A program made the position numbers and the translations under genes. This document shows, piece after piece, positions 1 through 7,200 of a stretch of 7,200 nucleotides of DNA (position 1 is its first letter; each line of letters opens with the position of its first letter). The notes under the pieces were generated by a model. The model was not told where the DNA came from, searched no databases, and worked only from the letters and a program-made list of their open reading frames with translations. This DNA is from Betaproteobacteria bacterium RIFCSPLOWO2_02_FULL_68_150 (GTDB taxonomy: Bacteria > Pseudomonadota > Gammaproteobacteria > Burkholderiales > SG8-39): positions 1 through 7,200 of the forward strand of contig MERE01000159.1 in the NCBI GenBank assembly GCA_001771975.1. The letters are read 5' to 3'.

Positions 1-491
1 GGCAGGGGCAAAGCGTGTTCTTCCTCGACGTGCGCGGCAACGGCATGCACGCTCGACATCCTTTCGTTGAACGCGGAGAAGAATTCGCCCGCCACCTTCT
101 GCGCGGCGGCGTCGACCAGGCGGGAGCCAATCTGCGCCAGCTTGCCGCCGACATGGGCTTTCGCCTGATAGGTGAGCAAGGTCTCCGCGGCGCCCTGGGG
201 CGTGAGCTGGACGCTCGCCGAGCCCTTGGCGAAGCCGGCCACGCCACCCTGACCCTCGAAGGCGAGGGCATACGAGTGCGGCGGCTTGGCGTCCGAGATC
301 AGCATCTTGCCCTTGAATTTCGCGCTCACCGGGCCGACGCGCGCGGTCATCAGTACCGTGTACTCGTTGTCGCTCACGGGCTGGATCGATTCGCAGCCCG
401 GCACGCAGGCCTTGAGGAATTCCGGGTCGTTGAGCGCCGCCCAGGTGTCGGCCTGCGAGGCCGGAATGCGCTGCTCGCCCGTCATTTCCAT
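1..491 (-). CDS. coxG: CoxG-like SRPBCC-fold protein (CO dehydrogenase subunit G family), 3' end outside window
   Basis: About 163 codons are visible and the frame stays open to the window edge, so the C-terminus is missing. The N-terminus reads MEMTGEQRIPAS, followed by TWAALNDPEFLKACVPGCES, then VGPVSAKFKGKM and SYALAFEGQGGVAGFAKGSA. This is the typical CoxG / carbon monoxide dehydrogenase subunit G pattern (START-like SRPBCC fold with a hydrophobic cavity). In Oligotropha carboxidovorans CoxG is implicated in anchoring CO dehydrogenase to the cytoplasmic membrane; that role here is inferred. The first ATG at 491 is preferred because MEMTGE matches the family and GGAG lies about 8 bases upstream. 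A second in-frame ATG at 485 forms an ATGA overlap with the coxE stop and is an alternative. The gene overlaps the end of coxE by 10 bases, which implies translational coupling. Whether the unseen C-terminus carries a membrane segment cannot be judged. Confidence 0.9.
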   Translation of the reverse strand, partial: MEMTGEQRIPASQADTWAALNDPEFLKACVPGCESIQPVSDNEYTVLMTARVGPVSAKFKGKMLISDAKPPHSYALAFEGQGGVAGFAKGSASVQLTPQGAAETLLTYQAKAHVGGKLAQIGSRLVDAAAQKVAGEFFSAFNERMSSVHAVAAHVEEEHALPL

Positions 492-1693
492 GCGCGTTTC
501 TCCACGTGTCGCGGCGCCGGTTCGGAAATCGCATGCGCGAGATCGACCAGGCTCTGCAGATTATGCACCGGGAGGAAGCGGTCGACGTGCGGCAGCATCG
601 CGCGTACGCCCGCCGGCCGGGCCTCGAATTTCTCGTAGCGCAGCAGAGGATTGAGCCAGATCAGCTCGTTGCACGACTTGTGCAACCGCTGCATCTCTTC
701 GCCGAGGCCCTCGCCCGCCTCGCGGTCCAGGCCGTCGGAGACCAGCAGCACGCAGGCGTTCTGGCCGAGCACGCGCCGGCCCCAGCGCCAGTTGAACTCG
801 CGCAGGCACGAGCCGATGCGCGTGCCGCCGGACCAGTCCTTGATGAGCTCGGCCACCTTCGCCATCGCCACGTCGACGTCGCGGTGGCGCAGCTGGCGCG
901 TGACGTTGGTGAGGCGCGTGCCGAACACGAACACGCTGACGCGGTCGCGGTCGTTGGTGATGGCGTGCAGGAAATGCAGGAACATGCGCGCGTAGGGATT
1001 CATCGAGCCCGAGATGTCGCACAGCACCACCAGCGGCGGATGGATCTCCAGCTTGACGCCGCGCACCAGCGGAATGACATCGCCGCCGTCGCGCAGGCTT
1101 TCGCGCAGGGTGGCGCGCAGGTCGATGCGGGTACCGCGCGGCGAGGCGCGGTAGCGGCGCGTGCGCACCAGCGGCAGCGGCAGCCGCAGCTCCCGCAGCA
1201 TTTTCTTCGCCGCCGCAAGCTCGGCCGCCGACATGGTGTCGAAATCCATGCGCTGCAGGATCTCGCGCGACGAAAACGTGAGGCGCGCATCGAGCTCGAC
1301 CTTCTGCTCCTGCGGCGGGCGCTGCGGCGGTTGTTGCTGCGCAAACAGCGCGTCGGAAAGCCGCTGGCTCTGCTCCGGGTCCCTGGCGGCGCGGCCGTAG
1401 GTCTTCGGCAGCAGCGCCTGCATCATTTTTTCGACCAGCTTCGGGTCGCGCCAGAAGATGCGGAACGCCTGGTCGAAGATCGGGCGCTGCTCTTCCCTGG
1501 ACAGCAGCACCGCCGACATGGTCCAGTACCAGTCGTCGCGCCGATTGCAGTCCGCCAGCTCGAGCGCCTTGACGCAGTCGATGACCCGGTCCGGGCCGAT
1601 GCGCAGGCCCGCGGCGCGCAGCAGGCGCACGAAGTGAAGCACGTTCTCCGCCAGCCGGCCGCGCGATCCGGAAGAATCGAGCTGTGGGAACAT
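482..1693 (-). CDS. coxE: CoxE-like von Willebrand factor A domain protein
   Basis: 403 residues, the normal size for the VWA CoxE family. The N-terminal half (about 10-120) is helical and resembles other CoxE proteins (FVRLLRAAGLRIGPDR). A Q/P-rich linker lies at about 119-130, and an Arg-rich conserved segment at 176-210 (VRTRRYRASPRGTRIDLR) precedes the VWA domain at about 220-390. The metal-ion-dependent adhesion site looks complete: DISGS at 226-230 (Asp226, Ser228, Ser230), Thr291 in SGGTRIG and Asp320 in VSDGLD. CoxE works with the MoxR-type ATPase CoxD in maturing the CO dehydrogenase active site; in O. carboxidovorans it has been linked to copper insertion. The start ATG follows the coxD stop directly (TAGATG, no gap). 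No good Shine-Dalgarno is visible, so translation probably depends on coupling to coxD. The 3' end overlaps coxG. Confidence 0.93.
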   Translation of the reverse strand: MFPQLDSSGSRGRLAENVLHFVRLLRAAGLRIGPDRVIDCVKALELADCNRRDDWYWTMSAVLLSREEQRPIFDQAFRIFWRDPKLVEKMMQALLPKTYGRAARDPEQSQRLSDALFAQQQPPQRPPQEQKVELDARLTFSSREILQRMDFDTMSAAELAAAKKMLRELRLPLPLVRTRRYRASPRGTRIDLRATLRESLRDGGDVIPLVRGVKLEIHPPLVVLCDISGSMNPYARMFLHFLHAITNDRDRVSVFVFGTRLTNVTRQLRHRDVDVAMAKVAELIKDWSGGTRIGSCLREFNWRWGRRVLGQNACVLLVSDGLDREAGEGLGEEMQRLHKSCNELIWLNPLLRYEKFEARPAGVRAMLPHVDRFLPVHNLQSLVDLAHAISEPAPRHVEKRAWK

Positions 1694-2608
1694 CTATGCG
1701 GTGGCGGCGACGCCCTTGGCCTCGGTCACCAGCCGCTCGGCCTCCTCGCCGGCAATGCGCTCGATGTCGTCCTGGTACTTGAGCAGCACGCCGAGCGTGT
1801 TGTTGACCGTTTCGGGGTCGAGCGCCATGCGGTCGAGCGCCACCAGGCAGTTGGCCCAGTCGATGGTCTCCGCGACCCCCGGCAGCTTGAACAGGTCGAC
1901 GGTGCGCAAACGCTGCACGAAGGCGACCACTTCCTTCGACAGCGCGGCGCTGGCGCGCGGCGCCTTGCGCCGCAGGATCTCGAGTTCGCGCGGCGCGTCC
2001 GGGTAGTCCACCCAGTAATAAAAGCAGCGCCGCTTGACCGCGTCATGGATTTCGCGCGTGCGGTTCGAGGTCATCACCACGATCGGCGGCTCGGCCGCCT
2101 TGAGGGTGCCGATCTCCGGGATCGAGATCTGCCAGTCCGAGAGCACTTCCAGCAGGTAAGCCTCGAACGGTTCGTCGGTGCGGTCGAGCTCGTCGATGAG
2201 CAGTACCGGCGCGGCGCCTTTTGCGCCCTCGAGCGCGCGCGCCAGCGGCCGCTTGACCAGGAACTTCTCCGAGAAAATGTCCTGCGCGAGTTTCTCCTTG
2301 GACCGTTCGCCCGAAGCCTCGGCGAGGCGGATCTCGATCATCTGGCGGGAGTAGTTCCACTCGTAGGCCGCCTGCGCGATGTCGAGGCCCTCGTAGCACT
2401 GCAGCCGGATCAGTTCACGGCCGAGCGCTGCGGCGACCACCTTCGCGATTTCGGTCTTGCCGACTCCGGCCTCGCCCTCGAGAAAGAGCGGCCGCTGCAT
2501 CGCGAGCGACAGGTAGAGCGCGGTGGCGAGGCTGCGGTCGGCGACGTAGTCGGCCGAGGCAAGCAGTTCCTGGGTGGCGTCGATCGACTCGGGTAGGGGG
2601 CGGGGCAT
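1694..2608 (-). CDS. coxD: CoxD-like MoxR-family AAA+ ATPase
   Basis: 304 residues from the chosen ATG. Walker A is GEAGVGKT at 45-52 (Lys51, Thr52), preceded by the family-typical RPLFLEGEAG. Walker B is VLLIDELD at 135-142 with Asp139 and Glu140. Sensor 1 is TSN at 180-182, followed by the conserved TREIHDAVKRR with Arg193/Arg194 as arginine-finger candidates. A helical lid domain follows at about 205-300. In O. carboxidovorans CoxD is an AAA+ chaperone-like ATPase needed to sulfurate the Mo centre of CO dehydrogenase; MoxR ATPases act with VWA partners, here CoxE just downstream. The frame opens further up, to an ATG at 2701, but that start lies in the loop of the intrinsic terminator at 2690-2712 and adds a Lys/Arg-rich leader without family resemblance. 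The ATG at 2608 is therefore used. It lacks a clear Shine-Dalgarno; in-frame TTG codons at 2617 and 2626 are less likely alternatives. Confidence 0.93.
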   Translation of the reverse strand: MPRPLPESIDATQELLASADYVADRSLATALYLSLAMQRPLFLEGEAGVGKTEIAKVVAAALGRELIRLQCYEGLDIAQAAYEWNYSRQMIEIRLAEASGERSKEKLAQDIFSEKFLVKRPLARALEGAKGAAPVLLIDELDRTDEPFEAYLLEVLSDWQISIPEIGTLKAAEPPIVVMTSNRTREIHDAVKRRCFYYWVDYPDAPRELEILRRKAPRASAALSKEVVAFVQRLRTVDLFKLPGVAETIDWANCLVALDRMALDPETVNNTLGVLLKYQDDIERIAGEEAERLVTEAKGVAATA

Positions 2609-2689
2609 GGGGCGCAAGTGCTGCAAAGCATGAATTTTCCGCGATTTGACTCCGCTGCGCCACCGCTTTCCCCGGCCGGGGGCGAAGAA
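2609..2689 (-). other. Leader region of coxD between the coxM terminator and the coxD start
   Basis: These 81 bases separate the terminator after coxM from the coxD start. If the terminator is efficient, a promoter for coxDEG must lie here, but I see no convincing -35/-10 pair. The minus strand has an AT-richer patch around 2625-2640 (GGAAAATTCATG), the only plausible place for a -10-like element. The stretch also holds a perfect 12-base palindrome at 2670-2681. No small gene is supported. Confidence 0.45.
2670..2681. repeat. Perfect 12-base GC palindrome CCCCGGCCGGGG
   Basis: CCCCGGCCGGGG reads the same on both strands and sits 8 bases from the arm of the coxM terminator, in the leader upstream of coxD. 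It has no loop, so it would form only a weak hairpin in RNA. It could be a protein-binding site or part of a dispersed intergenic repeat. In GC-rich DNA a chance occurrence is quite possible. Confidence 0.4.
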
Positions 2690-2712
2690 AAAGCCCGCCA
2701 TCGGCGGGCTTT
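2690..2712 (-). terminator. Intrinsic terminator downstream of coxM
   Basis: The arms 2690-2699 (AAAGCCCGCC) and 2703-2712 (GGCGGGCTTT) pair perfectly over 10 bp around a 3-base loop. On the minus strand the stem runs into a TTTTT tract (2692-2688). The hairpin begins about 20 bases after the coxM stop, the expected place. On the plus strand the trailing T run is only three bases, so termination is expected mainly for minus-strand transcripts. It splits coxSLM from coxDEG unless read-through occurs. Confidence 0.85.
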
Positions 2713-2731
2713 CGTGCGCGGTGAAAAGCGA

Positions 2732-3529
2732 CTACTTCAGTGCCGCTTCGACTGCGCGCTTCGCCATCACCGTGACCAGGTGCGCTCGATACTCGGCGCT
2801 CGCATGCAGGTCGGTGTTGAGGCCGCTCGCCGACTGTTTCACGCCGGCGACCGAATCCGGCGAGAACTTGGCCGAGAGGGCTTTCTCCATGTCCTTCTGG
2901 CGGAAGGCGCAGGAACCTGCGCCGGTGACCGCGACGCGCACGCCCCCCGGAGTCTCGGCGACGAATACGCCCACGATCGCAAAGCGCGAGGCCTGGTTCT
3001 TGAACTTCATGTAGGCCGCGCGCCTGGGCACCGGGAACGTCACCGCGGTGATGAGCTCGCCCTGAGCCAGCGCGGTTTCGTAAAGCCCCTTGAAGAAATC
3101 GTCCGCCGCGATCTTTCTCTTGTTGGTGACGATGGTCGCGCCCAGGCCGAGCACCGCCGCCGGGTAGTCGGCCGCCGGATCGTTGTGCGCCAGCGCGCCG
3201 CCGAGCGTGCCCATCGCGCGCACCTGACGATCGCCGATCTGGGCGGCGAGCGCGGCAAGCGCCGGGATCGCCTTCCGCACCTCGGCCGAGTTCGCGACCG
3301 CGCGGTGGCGCGTCATGGCGCCGACGCTCACCTCCGAGCCCGAGACCTTGATGCCGGCGAGGTCGGGCACCTCGCTCAGGTCGATGATGTCGGAGGGCGA
3401 CGCGAGCCTCAGCTTCATCGCCTGGACCAGCGACTGGCCGCCAGCCAGAAGCTTGTGGTCCACGCCCTTGGCGGCGAGCTGCACCGCATCGTTGACGTTG
3501 CTGGGACGGTGATATTTGAACGGATGCAT
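2732..3529 (-). CDS. coxM: CO dehydrogenase-family medium subunit, FAD-binding (CoxM)
   Basis: 265 residues. It matches the FAD-binding medium subunit of Mo hydroxylases, which passes electrons from the Fe-S small subunit to the external acceptor. The N-terminus MHPFKYHRPSNVNDAV is typical. The two FAD pyrophosphate-contact motifs are present: AGGQSL at 29-34 and GTLGG at 107-111, within the conserved RAMGTLGGALAHNDPAADYP. The C-terminal part (about 170-265) is the CODH FAD C-terminal domain (TGAGSCAFR, then the ALSAKFSPDSV region). An upstream in-frame ATG at 3622 would overlap coxL by 80 bases. The ATG at 3529 is chosen because it has a strong AGGAG 6 bases ahead, matches the family, and begins 10 bases after the coxL stop; the coxL TGA adjoins this ribosome site. 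Third gene of the S-L-M set and followed by an intrinsic terminator. Confidence 0.95.
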   Translation of the reverse strand: MHPFKYHRPSNVNDAVQLAAKGVDHKLLAGGQSLVQAMKLRLASPSDIIDLSEVPDLAGIKVSGSEVSVGAMTRHRAVANSAEVRKAIPALAALAAQIGDRQVRAMGTLGGALAHNDPAADYPAAVLGLGATIVTNKRKIAADDFFKGLYETALAQGELITAVTFPVPRRAAYMKFKNQASRFAIVGVFVAETPGGVRVAVTGAGSCAFRQKDMEKALSAKFSPDSVAGVKQSASGLNTDLHASAEYRAHLVTVMAKRAVEAALK

Positions 3530-3539
3530 GGTTTTCTCC

Positions 3540-5888
<2,349 letters not shown>

Positions 5889-5897
5889 GGGATCTCC

Positions 5898-6377
5898 TTA
5901 TTTCGCCGCGGCCATGGCTCTTGCACCGGCCATGATCGCCTTGACGATGTTGTGATAACCGGTGCAGCGGCAGAAATTGCCGTCGAGCGCCTCGCGCACC
6001 TGCTGCTCGGTCGGATTCGGATTGCCGTTCGCGAAATCGATCGCGTTCATCACCATGCCCGGCGTGCAGAAGCCGCACTGCAGGCCATGATGCTCCTTGA
6101 ACGCCGCCTGCATCGGGTGCAGCGTGCCGTCCGCCGCCGCTACGTCCTCGATGGTGCGGATCTCCGAGCCTTCCGCCTGCATCGCCAGCATCGAGCAGGA
6201 CTTCACCGCCTTGCCATTCATGTGCACCGTGCAGGCCCCGCATTGCGCGGTGTCGCAGCCGACGTGCGTGCCGGTGAGCCGCAGCGTGTCGCGAATCACG
6301 CTGACGAGCAACGTGCGCTCTTCCACCTCCGCTGACACCGACTTGCCGTTGACCTTCATGGATACTCTGACTGCCAT
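5898..6377 (-). CDS. coxS: CO dehydrogenase-family small subunit, two [2Fe-2S] clusters (CoxS)
   Basis: 159 residues, the standard length. The N-terminal plant-ferredoxin-type domain carries cluster ligands Cys41, Cys46, Cys49 and Cys61 (CDTAQCGACT, then SC). The C-terminal helical domain carries the second cluster with Cys101 and Cys104 (QCGFCTPGM) and Cys136 and Cys138 (FCRCTGYHNI). It relays electrons from the Mo site of CoxL to the FAD of CoxM. The ATG at 6377 is chosen over an in-frame ATG at 6446 because AAGGAGGAG lies immediately upstream and MAVRVSMKVNG fits the family N-terminus; the 23 extra residues of the longer form look like untranslated leader. First gene of the S-L-M set; its TAA adjoins the ribosome site of coxL. 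No Tat or Sec signal, consistent with a cytoplasmic enzyme. Confidence 0.96.
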   Translation of the reverse strand: MAVRVSMKVNGKSVSAEVEERTLLVSVIRDTLRLTGTHVGCDTAQCGACTVHMNGKAVKSCSMLAMQAEGSEIRTIEDVAAADGTLHPMQAAFKEHHGLQCGFCTPGMVMNAIDFANGNPNPTEQQVREALDGNFCRCTGYHNIVKAIMAGARAMAAAK

Positions 6378-6555
6378 GGCTCCTCCTTCGATCGGAAGCT
6401 TTGTTGTTGAACGGGGTGGTCGCGAGCCGTTTCCGCGAGCGGACAAGAGTTCGATGCGATGGGATGTGAACGGGGGCGCGCGGCTGCTGCGGGAATACTA
6501 ACCAAGCGTCCGACCAAGAGCAATGCGGCGACGCAGCAATGCGCCTTCGCGGGGC
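6378..6555 (-). promoter_or_regulatory. Upstream region of coxSLM with a weak promoter candidate and short repeats
   Basis: These 178 bases between the rpmG terminator and coxS should hold the cox promoter. The best sigma70-like pair on the minus strand is TTGCTC (6523-6518), a 17-base spacer, then TAGTAT (6500-6495); both boxes match consensus only partly, so the assignment is tentative. Read on the plus strand, CGCGAGC occurs at 6421-6427 and 6434-6440 (13 bases apart), and TGAACGGGG occurs at 6408-6416 and 6467-6475. These could be regulator sites or chance. A strong ribosome site AAGGAGGAG ends a few bases before coxS. No small gene is supported. Confidence 0.4.
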
Positions 6556-6580
6556 AAAAAAAACCCGCCGGCGCGGGTTT
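6556..6580 (-). terminator. Intrinsic terminator of the rpmB-rpmG operon
   Basis: The arms 6561-6568 (AAACCCGC) and 6573-6580 (GCGGGTTT) pair over 8 bp around a 4-base loop. On the minus strand they lead into eight Ts (6563-6556, the first three within the stem). It starts about 20 bases after the rpmG stop. The long T tract makes it strongly minus-strand directional. It should insulate the cox genes from ribosomal protein transcription. Confidence 0.9.
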
Positions 6581-6600
6581 CTTGAAGTGCCGGCGCGGCG

Positions 6601-6756
6601 CTACTTCAGCTTGCTTTCCTTGTACATCACGTGCTTGCGCGCCTTCGGATCGTATTTCATGATCTCCAGCTTGTCGGGCGTGGTGCGCTTGTTCTTGGTC
6701 GTGGTGTAGAAATGGCCGGTACCGGCGGACGATTCGAGCTTGATTTTCTCGCGCAT
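6601..6756 (-). CDS. rpmG: 50S ribosomal protein L33
   Basis: 51 residues beginning MREKIKLESSAGTGHFYTTT, with NKRTTPDKLEIMKYDP and ending YKESKLK. This aligns end to end with bacterial L33, a component of the large subunit near the exit-tRNA site. There is no cysteine, so this is the zinc-independent (C-minus) form common in proteobacteria. It is a few residues shorter at the N-terminus than E. coli L33 because the MAKG leader is absent; an in-frame TGA (the rpmB stop) lies just upstream, ruling out a longer start. A GGAG lies 8 bases ahead of the ATG and 12 bases separate it from rpmB. Confidence 0.97.
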   Translation of the reverse strand: MREKIKLESSAGTGHFYTTTKNKRTTPDKLEIMKYDPKARKHVMYKESKLK

Positions 6757-6768
6757 GGCGGGTTCTCC

Positions 6769-7005
6769 TCAGGCAGCTTTCTTTTTCGCTTCGATCTCGG
6801 CGAGCACGGCCTCGACGCCGAGCTTGTCGATGCGGCGCAAGCCCGCGGTCGACACGCGCAGCCGCACGAAGCGGTTCTGGCTCTCGATCCAGAAGCGGCG
6901 ATAGTGCAGGTTGGGCTGGTACACCCGCTTGGTCCTGTTATTGGCGTGGGAAACGAAGTTTCCCTTCATCGGCTTCTTGCCGGTGACCTGGCAGACTCGG
7001 GACAT
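6769..7005 (-). CDS. rpmB: 50S ribosomal protein L28
   Basis: 78 residues, the same length as E. coli L28. Hallmarks are MSRVCQVTGKKPMKGN, VSHANNRTKR, PNLHYRRFWIES and FVRLRVSTAGLRRIDK. It is a large-subunit ribosomal protein. The segment where most relatives read KRRFLPNL is KRVYQPNL here, and the C-terminus ends EAKKKAA instead of the common RARGE-type tail, so it is somewhat divergent. The ATG has GGAG about 7 bases upstream. First gene of the rpmB-rpmG operon and directly downstream of radC, an order shared with E. coli and many other proteobacteria. Confidence 0.97.
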   Translation of the reverse strand: MSRVCQVTGKKPMKGNFVSHANNRTKRVYQPNLHYRRFWIESQNRFVRLRVSTAGLRRIDKLGVEAVLAEIEAKKKAA

Positions 7006-7039
7006 GGTGGAACTCCGGGGGACTTTCGAAAAGGCGCGA

Positions 7040-7048
7040 ATTATAGCA
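7040..7048 (-). promoter_or_regulatory. Extended -10 promoter of rpmB-rpmG, overlapping the radC stop
   Basis: On the minus strand the sequence is TGCTATAAT: a consensus TATAAT (7045-7040) with the TG of an extended -10 at 7048-7047. At 17 bases upstream the -35 position holds GTCGTT (7068-7063), a poor match, which is tolerable for an extended -10 promoter. Transcription would start near 7033, giving a leader of about 28 bases with the GGAG ribosome site. The TAA stop of radC is embedded in the TATAAT. Confidence 0.8.
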
Positions 7049-7200
7049 GCCCGCGTTCAGCGAACGACAGGCACTGGTTGCCGGCAACGACAAAGTGGTC
7101 CAGGACCTTGATCTCCACCAGCGCGAGCGCTTCCTTGAGCTGGCGGGTGAGCAGTTCGTCCGCCTGGCTGGGTTGCGCCACGCCGGAGGGGTGGTTGTGG
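7041..7200 (-). CDS. radC: RadC-family JAB/MPN domain protein, C-terminal part
   Basis: The last 52 residues are visible (first full codon at 7199); the 5' part lies beyond the window. The fragment opens HNHPSGVAQPSQAD, the JAMM/MPN+ metal-binding signature HxHPSG-x(3)-PSxxD, and continues LLTRQLKEALALVEIKVLDH and FVVAGNQCLSFAERGLL. This is the standard RadC C-terminus. The family is widely annotated as DNA repair protein RadC, but its biochemical role is unsettled. Its position before rpmB-rpmG matches many proteobacteria. Confidence 0.95.
   Translation of the reverse strand, partial: HNHPSGVAQPSQADELLTRQLKEALALVEIKVLDHFVVAGNQCLSFAERGLL

Noticed and set aside
15..654. Plus-strand open frames opposite coxG
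   Set aside because: The minus strand encodes an unmistakable CoxG-family protein, and the plus-strand products show no recognisable features.
506..2596. Long plus-strand open frame (696 codons) opposite coxE and coxD
   Set aside because: Antisense shadow of two genes with complete motifs. The translation is low-complexity Arg/Ala/Leu/His-rich and resembles no family.
2609..2701. N-terminal extension of coxD to the ATG at 2701
   Set aside because: That ATG overlaps the loop of the coxM terminator, and the extra 31 residues are Lys/Arg-rich with no CoxD resemblance.
6378..6446. N-terminal extension of coxS to the ATG at 6446
   Set aside because: The ATG at 6377 follows an AAGGAGGAG ribosome site and gives the normal 159-residue length; the extension is unlike the family.
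6584..6608. Possible second hairpin (GAAGT...ACTTC) at the rpmG stop
   Set aside because: Only five outer base pairs with a mismatched interior and no T tract; the real terminator follows at 6556-6580.

Overview
All genes in this window lie on the minus strand, so transcription runs from high to low coordinates. The DNA is GC-rich, with strong GC bias at third codon positions; this leaves long open antisense frames that are not genes. The radC-rpmB-rpmG order, a cysteine-free L33 and the overall sequence style suggest a proteobacterium, most likely a betaproteobacterium (Burkholderiales-like). That placement is an inference from protein style and gene order only.

Layout, in order of transcription. 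(1) 7200-7041: 3' end of radC, a DNA-repair-associated JAB/MPN protein. (2) 7005-6601: rpmB (ribosomal protein L28) and rpmG (L33), a tight two-gene operon. Its extended -10 promoter overlaps the radC stop codon, and it ends in a strong intrinsic terminator at 6556-6580. (3) 6555-6378: an upstream region of about 180 bases with one weak promoter candidate and short repeats. (4) 6377-2732: coxS, coxL and coxM, the three subunits of a molybdenum hydroxylase of the aerobic CO dehydrogenase family: a [2Fe-2S] small subunit, a molybdopterin-cytosine-dinucleotide large subunit and an FAD medium subunit. (5) 2690-2712: an intrinsic terminator just after coxM. (6) 2608-1: the accessory genes coxD (MoxR-type AAA+ ATPase), coxE (von Willebrand A protein) and coxG (SRPBCC-fold protein, 3' end beyond the window), which abut or overlap.

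How they work together: CoxS, CoxL and CoxM should form the usual (LMS)2 hydroxylase. Electrons would pass from the Mo site in CoxL through the two Fe-S clusters of CoxS to FAD in CoxM and on to a quinone or respiratory acceptor. In the characterised Oligotropha carboxidovorans system CoxD and CoxE mature the active site and CoxG helps membrane attachment. The large subunit here carries AYRGAGR at the active-site loop, not the AYxCSFR signature with the copper-ligating cysteine of proven (form I) CO dehydrogenases. The S-L-M order also matches form II. This is therefore a form II (CODH-like) enzyme whose physiological substrate cannot be read from sequence; CO is possible but not established.

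I see no mobile element, CRISPR array, tRNA or rRNA, and no stretch over 300 bases without a gene. The window looks like a known family arrangement; the points worth a second look are details of the active site, transcription layout and promoter placement.
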